Shown: piece by piece, positions 57,516-64,000 of the stretch
Position numbering within the stretch: position 1 is the first letter of the stretch
Layout of the letters: each line of letters opens with the position of its first letter
Assembly: GCF_004551525.1 (NCBI RefSeq)
Contig: NZ_SATR01000009.1
Location: 21,148-85,147 of the forward strand
Direction of reading: 5' to 3'
From: Vibrio ouci
GTDB taxonomy: Bacteria; Pseudomonadota; Gammaproteobacteria; Enterobacterales; Vibrionaceae
Length of the DNA stretch: 64,000 nt
Notes under the pieces: model-generated
Seen by the model: only the letters and a program-made list of their open reading frames with translations
The model's database searches: none
What the model was told of the DNA's origin: nothing
Program-made: the position numbers and the translations under genes

Positions 57516-59240
57516 CTATATATAGATTGCTTGCTCAAAGCCAGATGAGTCGCCCTCACCTAAGCTCATCACTTCGCTGAAACTCACAACACCTTCAAGA
57601 GCGAGTTCCATTGCCGAAGCAAGCAGGGGTTTGTAGTTTTCAGACTGACGGGCAACGCGAGAAAATCCAACCGCATCATTGGCTCTTAGCATGTCCATCA
57701 TATCTTGCTCTAGCTCTAGCAGCTCAAACACACCAATTCGTCCACGATAACCCGTCAAGTTACAGTTTTGACAGCCTCGCCCTTTAACAAATTGGCGGCC
57801 AACTTGATTCGGGAAACGTTGGGCAAGCCACTGCTTACGAGCATCATCAAGTTCTTCTTCGGTCTTACAATCAGGGCATACTTTACGCACTAATCGCTGT
57901 GCTACAACTGCTCGTACCGCACTGGCAACTAGATAACCGGGTGCCCCCATGTCCATCATTCGCAGGGCACTATCAACCGCATCATTGGTATGCAGAGTAC
58001 TTAACACTAAGTGACCGGTTAATGCGGCTCTCAAACCGATTTCAACCGTTTCTTGATCACGCATCTCCCCGACTAAGATGATATCTGGATCCTGACGAAG
58101 AAAAGTTCTTAGTACTGTTGAGAAATCAAGGTCGATTTTTGGATTCACTTGCACCTGACAGACACGAGGTAAACGATATTCCACTGGGTCCTCAGCGGTA
58201 ATGATTTTTTTCCCCGGCTGATTAAGCTCACTTAGCGCTCCGTATAGCGTGGTGGTTTTACCTGAGCCTGTTGGGCCCGTCACCAGAATCATGCCATGAG
58301 GACGGCGGAGCTGGAGACGTAAGCGTTCAAGTAGATGGCTAGGGATGCCTGACTGTTCCAGTTTTCGTACACCCGAAGACTGATTGAGCAAGCGCATAAC
58401 CACAGACTCACCATGCTGTACGGGTAACGTCGACATACGAATATCGACCGATTGCCCTTTAGCTCGGATGTTGAAACGGCCATCTTGCGGCAAGCGCTTC
58501 TCTGAAATATCTAGGTTGGCCATTAACTTGAGACGTAACACTAATGCCGAGGCGATGTTCACCTCATTAAGCAAGGTTTCGTGCAGCACCCCATCAATAC
58601 GTTGACGTAAGCGCAAAACATTGGCATCTGGCTCAATATGAATATCTGAAGCGCCAACTTGAATCGCATCTTCAAACAAGGAGTTAATCAGTTTTACAAC
58701 TGTAACTTCTTCACTGTCATCACCTTCGATATTAAAATCGAAAGCTTCTGTGACTTGGTGCTCTGCTTGTAACTGCTCCGCAAACGACGCGATTTCTTTG
58801 GTACGTCGGTAGTAACGATCGAAGCCTTCCACCAGTTGCTTCTCTGGTGCAATAACAAACTCAATACCATATTGACCTAGCTGACCCAAGAGTGCTTCTT
58901 GAGCAAAGAGATCCGCAGGATCACTCATCGCCACACGTAAGGTATCCATCTGGCGACCAATCACCAGTGCGCGTAAGCGACGTGCGTGTACTTCAGGTAG
59001 AAGCTGAACCGCTTCGACATCGACATCAGCGCGGCTTAAATCAATCAGAGGAATATCTAGCTGCTGCGACAAAAACGTCAGCATTTGATGTTCAGAGAGA
59101 AAGCCTAACTCAATCAGCGCTGCACCAAGCTTTCGTCCGGTGGTTTTCTGCGCATTTAGCGCTTGCTCAACCTGGTGCTCAGTGATGATGCCTTCTTCGA
59201 CTAATAGGTCACCAAGTCGCTTTCTTAGTTTAATTTTCAC
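57516..59240 (-). CDS. mshE: MSHA pilus extension ATPase MshE
   Basis: This 574-residue GspE-family ATPase powers pilus extension. The N-terminus carries the founding MshEN cyclic-di-GMP domain, with two copies of the RLGxxL-x-xG-x-xxxxLxxxLxxQ motif (RLGDLLVEEGIITEHQVEQA near 9 and KLGAALIELGFLSEHQMLTF near 37). Walker A GPTGSGKTTT is near 320, then the Asp and His boxes and a tetracysteine zinc site (CPDC and CQNC). Start is GTG with GAGGAAC upstream. It overlaps mshN by 11 bp. Confidence 0.97.
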   Translation of the reverse strand: MKIKLRKRLGDLLVEEGIITEHQVEQALNAQKTTGRKLGAALIELGFLSEHQMLTFLSQQLDIPLIDLSRADVDVEAVQLLPEVHARRLRALVIGRQMDTLRVAMSDPADLFAQEALLGQLGQYGIEFVIAPEKQLVEGFDRYYRRTKEIASFAEQLQAEHQVTEAFDFNIEGDDSEEVTVVKLINSLFEDAIQVGASDIHIEPDANVLRLRQRIDGVLHETLLNEVNIASALVLRLKLMANLDISEKRLPQDGRFNIRAKGQSVDIRMSTLPVQHGESVVMRLLNQSSGVRKLEQSGIPSHLLERLRLQLRRPHGMILVTGPTGSGKTTTLYGALSELNQPGKKIITAEDPVEYRLPRVCQVQVNPKIDLDFSTVLRTFLRQDPDIILVGEMRDQETVEIGLRAALTGHLVLSTLHTNDAVDSALRMMDMGAPGYLVASAVRAVVAQRLVRKVCPDCKTEEELDDARKQWLAQRFPNQVGRQFVKGRGCQNCNLTGYRGRIGVFELLELEQDMMDMLRANDAVGFSRVARQSENYKPLLASAMELALEGVVSFSEVMSLGEGDSSGFEQAIYI

Positions 59241-60309
59241 TCGGTTGTTCCTCTAAACGGCTAATCAAGGTTAATCGATCACGAATAAATTGCTGAGTTT
59301 GACTCGATAAACCAAGCTTGGTTATCGCTTGTTGATAAGAGGTTTTGGCAGAATCCAGATCAAATGCGCGCTCTTGTTGGATACCTAAACCTAACCACCA
59401 GCGTCCGCTTTCAGGCTCTTTCTCGACCAGCTTTTGATAACTTTGTAGTGCTAAATCATCCTGCTTGGCTTTTTGTGCCAATACGGCGCGCAGCGACAAG
59501 TACTCGACCGACGCAGATTTTGGCAAAGTGCTTAACACCGTCAATGCCGCTTCACCCTGCTTCTCTTTCATCAGCATTTTGGCTAGTGAGAGCCGCAGTT
59601 GGCCATTATCCGGTTCGAGTGCAATGCCTTTTTGCAGTATTTCAGCGGCTTTGCGCACTTCGCCTTTACCGTAATAGAGTGCAGACAAACGTCTACGCAC
59701 CTCATCATTGCTAGGTGTGTAGCGAAGCGCTTCGTGATAATTTTTTAAAGCCTCAGCCAAATTATTGCTGTCTAAAGCTTTCTTAGCTCGCTCTTGTGCC
59801 TTTTTAGAGAGTTGCTGTGGCGTGAGTTCAACCTGCTCAATCACCACTTCACCGCTCTTCGCTGATGGCGCTGGTTTTGCTTTATCGGCACTATTAACTT
59901 GAGCAACCAATATCGGCGCTAATTTAGGCTTAGCAACGGATGGAGGAGATTCAGCGGCAATTTCAGCTTTTCGAGCAGCAGGCTTAGGTGTAGCGCTCGG
60001 TAACTCCTCACCGCTTGGCGTTGACTGGTAAATTGGCTGTTGCTCAGTATTTATTTTGCTAGTCGGAGAGGCAATCGCACTATGACTTGATACTGGTTCA
60101 GGAATGGAAAGCGCTTGCGGGTGGGCAACAACAACCTCTTGCTGAGAAACCGCCCAACCTCCAACAGCTAGACTTAAACCAAAGCTTCCTACAACCCAAG
60201 GTAGAATCGCTCTCTGCTTAACAGGCTTCACTTCAGCCTTTACTATGCCTTGTGAGCAAGCAGATTTCTTGTTGGCCAATTCTGACAGTGCATTATTCAT
60301 CGCACTCAT
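59230..60309 (-). CDS. mshN: MSHA biogenesis TPR protein MshN
   Basis: This 359-residue bitopic protein has a short cytoplasmic start, one membrane helix (about 35-55), a Pro/Ala/Lys-rich periplasmic linker and C-terminal tetratricopeptide repeats (about 170-345, ALKNYHEALRYTPSN, ALEPDNGQLRLSLAK). It probably scaffolds the pilus machine. GGAG lies seven bases before the ATG. Confidence 0.92.
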   Translation of the reverse strand: MSAMNNALSELANKKSACSQGIVKAEVKPVKQRAILPWVVGSFGLSLAVGGWAVSQQEVVVAHPQALSIPEPVSSHSAIASPTSKINTEQQPIYQSTPSGEELPSATPKPAARKAEIAAESPPSVAKPKLAPILVAQVNSADKAKPAPSAKSGEVVIEQVELTPQQLSKKAQERAKKALDSNNLAEALKNYHEALRYTPSNDEVRRRLSALYYGKGEVRKAAEILQKGIALEPDNGQLRLSLAKMLMKEKQGEAALTVLSTLPKSASVEYLSLRAVLAQKAKQDDLALQSYQKLVEKEPESGRWWLGLGIQQERAFDLDSAKTSYQQAITKLGLSSQTQQFIRDRLTLISRLEEQPSEN

Positions 60310-60312
60310 GGT

Positions 60313-61152
60313 TTAACTCCAGCCCCACAGTCGCGGGCTTTTAAATTTAGGTTTACAACTATCGTAAGTGTCATGGACAGCATCAAATAAGCAAGCATTG
60401 GTGACACTTTTCGATTTTTTGCTAAAGGCTAACACTAGGGCTTTATGACAAATTTGATTGATCAATCTCGGATAGCCCTTACTCGCTCGCCATATCGCTT
60501 TCTTTTGGCTCAGTGACAACAATGACATCTCACCACCAGATTTAGCTAATCGGTTGTCGATATAAGCCACCGCTTCATCCAAGGTTAGTCCTCTTAACTG
60601 AGCACTAAAAGTAATTCTCTGACGCAACTGTCGCAGGTGGTGCTGTGACAAACGCTCATCAAGCTCAGGTTGCCCAAATAAGACGATTTGCAATAGTTTG
60701 GCTTGCTCGGTTTCTAAATTGCCAAACAGCCTAAGCACTTCTAACGCGTCGTCACTTAGCGCCTGAGCCTCATCAACAAGCACAACCACTTGCAAGCCAT
60801 CTCGTGCCAACTCGATTAACCGTCGTTGAATATCATCAACAATCGATGTTACATCTATCGACTCAATTCCGAGCTCTTTTGCTACCGCCACTCTAAGGCG
60901 ATCGCCATCAAGAGCTGGGTTGGGTAAAAATACCAACTGTACGTGAGGCTTAAAATACTTAGCCATAACACGACAAACCATGGTTTTACCCGTTCCGACC
61001 TCTCCCGTCACTTTGATCAAACCCTCACCCATCTCAAGAGCGGCATTGACGGTCTGAATCGCTTCGTAGTGAGGTGCCAATCCTAGAAACAGATCCGTAT
61101 CTGGAGTCAGGTGGAAAGGCAGCGATTCAAAGCCAAAGTGTTCGAGGTACAT
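60313..61152 (-). CDS. mshM: MSHA biogenesis AAA ATPase MshM (ExeA-like)
   Basis: This 279-residue P-loop ATPase of the ExeA/GspA type opens MYLEHFGFESLPFHLTPD. It has Walker A GEVGTGKTMVCRV near 49, Walker B VVVLVDEAQALSDD near 120 and an arginine finger region RQRITFSAQLRGL. ExeA relatives help place secretins through peptidoglycan. No clear ribosome site is seen, so coupling to mshL five bases upstream is likely. Confidence 0.93.
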   Translation of the reverse strand: MYLEHFGFESLPFHLTPDTDLFLGLAPHYEAIQTVNAALEMGEGLIKVTGEVGTGKTMVCRVMAKYFKPHVQLVFLPNPALDGDRLRVAVAKELGIESIDVTSIVDDIQRRLIELARDGLQVVVLVDEAQALSDDALEVLRLFGNLETEQAKLLQIVLFGQPELDERLSQHHLRQLRQRITFSAQLRGLTLDEAVAYIDNRLAKSGGEMSLLSLSQKKAIWRASKGYPRLINQICHKALVLAFSKKSKSVTNACLFDAVHDTYDSCKPKFKSPRLWGWS

Positions 61153-61157
61153 TTCAA

Positions 61158-62816
61158 TTACTGCTCGTCAGGAAACCACTCTTGTAACAAATCACGTGAA
61201 CGCTCTAACTCTTTTTGCCACGTATTCACACCAACAACGGAAGGCTTAAGCAAGATCACTAACTCTGTTTTCTGCGTCAATTGTGTCGTATTGCGGAACA
61301 GATGGCCTAGAGCAGGTATATCACCTAAGAAAGGAACCTTTGAAACTTGGTCAATGGTATTAGACTTCATCAAGCCACCAATCACTACTACATCGCCATC
61401 TTGCGCGCGAATCACAGAGTCTGATTCACGAATCGAGCTACGCGCTAATGGCAAGGTAATCTTGGTGTTACCGTAGCCAATCTCTTTCACTTGCTCATCA
61501 ACATCAATTACGGCTGGGTGAACATGTAATAGCACATTCCCTTGGTCATCGATCTGTGGTGTCACATCAAGAGAGATACCTGAGAAGAACGGCGTCAGTT
61601 CTACTTCCGGTGAAGGCTCTGAATTATCTCCACTTCCAACGACACTAGAAAGATCGGTCACGTAGTACTCATCGGTACCCACTTTAATCACCGCTTTCTG
61701 GTTATTCGATGCCGTCACTCGCGGGCTAGACAGAACGTTCAAGTCACCTTGTGTAGCCATAAAGCTCAATACCGCTTCAAAGCTACCACTTGAAATAACT
61801 AGGTTAGACTGACCACCGAGTAAAGTTTCGATCGCATCTAAACCAGGTAAAGGAAGTGGAACAATACTGCCATTAGTATCTTTAACGATCGAACCCTGAC
61901 CGATAGTGTAGTTGGTACCATTTGAACTGAAGGCCTTCGACCAGTTAATACCTTGCTGATAGCCATCACTCAGCGTGACTTCTAGAATTTTTGCCTCAAG
62001 AATCACTTGACGATGCATGCGCTGCTGGGAAATACCTAAGAAGCTACGTACTTCTCGAATTTCATCAGGGTATGCTCTAACAGTAATGACGCTCGCTTGA
62101 GGTGTTACGACAACGCTTTGCCCATTTCCAGAGCCGATAAGCTGTGATACTGCGACTTCTAGCTGAGGCCAAAAGTCACTTTCATTAGTGGTTTCAATTT
62201 CAGTACCGCCCTTCGCTGTGCTGGTTGAGCTTGAGGAAGAGCTTGACGATGAACTCGAAGAGTTCGAAGAAGACGAATCCGATGAACCAGTATCTGTATT
62301 GGTAATCGTACCTGTTGAGATAGAAGTTAAAGAGCGTCCGACACGCTTAAATTGGAGGTAATCAACAGGAATAGTAACTGTACGCAGGCCAGCAGGGTAC
62401 ACTTGAATAACATTGCCCGTTTTGACGATGTCATAGCCATACATATCTTGGACCACAGATAGCACTTCATCGAGTGAAACATCCGTTAGGTTTACGGTAA
62501 TCGCACCACTAACTTGAGGGTGGATCGCAGCGCTGAACTGGGTGCCTTTGACTAAGCTGGCAAAAAACGCCTTAGCTTCGACTTGATTTGCCTTAATTCT
62601 GAAGCGCTTGATTGTTTGTGTCGTGCCTAGCTCATCACCATTTAATTCTGGCATCAGGTCAGCTTCTACCGAAGGCGGCAGCGTTTCAAGACTACGACTA
62701 TTATTTTCATTGATCGCTTGATTCAATGCACTTTTCGCTTCAACGGGGTCTCTGTGCCCCATTGAGCAACCAGCTAATAGTGATGTAATGGTTATTGCTA
62801 TAGCGAGTTTACGCAT
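61158..62816 (-). CDS. mshL: MSHA outer-membrane secretin MshL
   Basis: This 552-residue secretin forms the pilus exit channel. A lipoprotein signal ends LLAGC (Cys 17). STN/N1-type domains (about 75-160) are followed by a striking Ser-rich linker near 178-197, then the secretin beta-barrel with ILEAKILEVTLSDGYQQGINW and GDVVVIGGLM. The C-terminus is short. A TGATTG-style coupling with mshK is not seen, and the 15-bp gap may carry the ribosome site. Confidence 0.96.
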   Translation of the reverse strand: MRKLAIAITITSLLAGCSMGHRDPVEAKSALNQAINENNSRSLETLPPSVEADLMPELNGDELGTTQTIKRFRIKANQVEAKAFFASLVKGTQFSAAIHPQVSGAITVNLTDVSLDEVLSVVQDMYGYDIVKTGNVIQVYPAGLRTVTIPVDYLQFKRVGRSLTSISTGTITNTDTGSSDSSSSNSSSSSSSSSSSSTSTAKGGTEIETTNESDFWPQLEVAVSQLIGSGNGQSVVVTPQASVITVRAYPDEIREVRSFLGISQQRMHRQVILEAKILEVTLSDGYQQGINWSKAFSSNGTNYTIGQGSIVKDTNGSIVPLPLPGLDAIETLLGGQSNLVISSGSFEAVLSFMATQGDLNVLSSPRVTASNNQKAVIKVGTDEYYVTDLSSVVGSGDNSEPSPEVELTPFFSGISLDVTPQIDDQGNVLLHVHPAVIDVDEQVKEIGYGNTKITLPLARSSIRESDSVIRAQDGDVVVIGGLMKSNTIDQVSKVPFLGDIPALGHLFRNTTQLTQKTELVILLKPSVVGVNTWQKELERSRDLLQEWFPDEQ

Positions 62817-62831
62817 ATATTTCTACTGACC

Positions 62832-63158
62832 TTACTGTTTTACGTCCAGAGTGAACAATTCTAACTTCCACTGCTTACCACTACGGGATAAGGTGACCAC
62901 TTCTGGTTCAATCCGATTAACTCGATAACCACTGACGCTCTCGCCAGCTAATACTACTTTGCCACTTAAGATCGCGCGGCACTTAACCACTTCAGAACAG
63001 ACAATGCTTTGTAAACGAGGCAAAGGTTTTGTTACTACTTTAGGTATCGCTGTTGCTTGGTTGGGTTGCTGCCACCCCAACGGCGCGGTGGGATCCTTTG
63101 ATGCCCAGGCGCTTAACGAAGTGAAAACCAATAAAGTAAATAGCCATGTTTTAGCCAC
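62832..63158 (-). CDS. mshK: MSHA biogenesis protein MshK
   Basis: This 108-residue small periplasmic protein has a signal peptide (about 1-19, LFTLLVFTSLSAWA), the DPTAPLGW motif shared with PilP/GspC-like proteins, and a Cys pair. It probably gates or assists the MshL secretin. A GTG start is preceded by AGGAG with seven-base spacing. It overlaps mshJ by 8 bp. Confidence 0.9.
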   Translation of the reverse strand: MAKTWLFTLLVFTSLSAWASKDPTAPLGWQQPNQATAIPKVVTKPLPRLQSIVCSEVVKCRAILSGKVVLAGESVSGYRVNRIEPEVVTLSRSGKQWKLELFTLDVKQ

Positions 63159-63801
63159 CGATAAACTCCTGCCTTGTGCCTAGGGTATAAACTTCTAATA
63201 CTAATCGAGCAGTAGGATACTCTTCTACAGAGTACTGAAAAGCTCGCCAATAGTATTTTACCGGTAGACTTTCCAACGTCTCTAAATACTCAACGATCGC
63301 AAAATAGCTCCCGGTTAGCTCTAGCCTAACTGGATGTAAGTAGTAACTAGAAAATGACTTATTTTCTTTATCGCTAACAATTGACTCGGCATTCATCGAC
63401 TCTAAAGAGACAAGGCGTAACCCTTTGGTTCCCGCTAACACATCTTCTAATAGCTGAGCCATCTCACTTGGTGCTATTAAGCTTTCAACAATTTCTGCGA
63501 GCTGCTGGGAGAGTAACTGACTTTCCGTCATCAGTTGCTTGTACTCAAGGTTCAGCTCTTGATCAGGATCTTTCTTTAGTTTAGCTGTCATCACCAGAAT
63601 GTCTGCTTCCAGCCTCTGAGTGCTTAGCTTGGTATTCGAGATCTGCTTGTTTAATGCCTGAGTGCTTTTTAGCGCAGGCTCCACGACAAAAGTGAACAGA
63701 CATAGAGTAATAAGGACAAAGCCACATAACGTTACTAGCCATTTCTCGCGCAGACTCATCTGAGTAAACTTTTCACTCCACTGCTGCCAGTACTGCTGCA
63801 T
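63151..63801 (-). CDS. mshJ: MSHA biogenesis protein MshJ
   Basis: This 216-residue PilO/GspM-like protein has one membrane helix (about 20-42), a periplasmic coiled coil (about 45-100) and a ferredoxin-like C-terminal part. It aligns the inner-membrane platform with the secretin. Either GTG 63804 or ATG 63801 could start it. The ATG overlaps the mshI stop codon by one base, and GGAG lies eight bases upstream. Confidence 0.91.
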   Translation of the reverse strand: MQQYWQQWSEKFTQMSLREKWLVTLCGFVLITLCLFTFVVEPALKSTQALNKQISNTKLSTQRLEADILVMTAKLKKDPDQELNLEYKQLMTESQLLSQQLAEIVESLIAPSEMAQLLEDVLAGTKGLRLVSLESMNAESIVSDKENKSFSSYYLHPVRLELTGSYFAIVEYLETLESLPVKYYWRAFQYSVEEYPTARLVLEVYTLGTRQEFIGG

Positions 63802-64000
63802 CACTTTTTCTCCTGCTTAGTTTTAAGCTCGAAGGTAATAATATCGTGCTCATTTCGACCTATCTTTAATTTCTCAAAGCTACGCCCTACCAGGTTAATT
63901 TCACTTTTAAATTGGTTGACCCAATTTGGAATCGATTTCGCTTCTCGTGCTAACCCCTTGAGGTCAAGAGTCGTCGCATCAATAAATATCGAGCTTAAAG
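63801..64000 (-). CDS. mshI: MSHA biogenesis protein MshI, 3' part (runs off the window)
   Basis: An open frame of 65 codons from the right edge ends TGA at 63801, overlapping the mshJ start. The visible residues include SIFIDATTLDLKGLAREAKS and IPNWVNQFKSEINLVGRS, matching a PilN-like fimbrial assembly domain fused to PilM in MshI. It is the next gene in Vibrio msh order. The N-terminal part lies outside the window. Confidence 0.8.
   Translation of the reverse strand, partial: LSSIFIDATTLDLKGLAREAKSIPNWVNQFKSEINLVGRSFEKLKIGRNEHDIITFELKTKQEKK

Overview
The window is an ordinary stretch of a Vibrio main chromosome. The evidence is the complete mannose-sensitive haemagglutinin (MSHA) type IV pilus locus in Vibrio gene order, the lysC-alaS-recX-recA-pncC-mutS block next to csrA and tRNA genes, a paired pyrBI operon with an attenuator, and RecA, MutS and AlaRS proteins of gamma-proteobacterial type. 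Species cannot be fixed from the sequence alone. No prophage, insertion sequence, CRISPR array, integron or recognisable defence island was seen.

Layout. 1-760: four tRNA genes (a duplicated Ser-GCT/Arg-ACG pair) read leftward from one promoter. 770-7440: csrA, aspartokinase, alaS, recX and recA (with LexA box) and pncC, all leftward. 7517-10102: mutS. 10170-12353: lptG/lptF, the lipopolysaccharide export permeases, leftward. 12545-17684: pepA, holC and valS rightward. 17768-22647: a 2-hydroxyacid dehydrogenase, rluA and rapA leftward, with a double palindromic repeat between rluA and rapA. 23120-27809: a PIN-PhoH ATPase with a hairpin-rich leader, argF, the pyrL-pyrB-pyrI attenuated operon and ridA. 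27885-29911: a small KOW-like protein, mdh and divergent argR. 30244-34557: a TAXI-type TRAP transporter (receptor, fused permease, universal stress protein) behind a CRP-like site. 34725-36458: a duplicated DUF2061 membrane protein, a stand-alone GH2-type sugar-binding-domain protein and rraB. 37024-38244: arginine deiminase. 38442-49126: tldD, a nitrilase-family amidase, a YhdP-like AsmA protein, rng, maf and mreDCB. 49279-64000: the MSHA pilus genes mshQ back to the 3' part of mshI.

How the genes work together. The left half holds information processing, DNA repair and envelope export functions. The middle links arginine and pyrimidine metabolism (argF, pyrBI, argR, arcA), because carbamoyl phosphate is shared between ArgF and PyrB. 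The right half covers cell shape (mreBCD), RNase G and its neighbours, then surface attachment through the MSHA pilus, whose ATPase MshE carries a cyclic-di-GMP-binding MshEN domain.

The most unusual material is modest. It comprises a multi-hairpin leader before the PIN-PhoH gene, a catalytic-domain-less GH2-like protein sharing stop-codon bases with a DUF2061 gene, a dispersed palindromic repeat family, perfect intercistronic hairpins in the TRAP operon, and a gene order that looks rearranged relative to V. cholerae (mutS faces lptG instead of rpoS). I found no strong candidate for a wholly new biological system.
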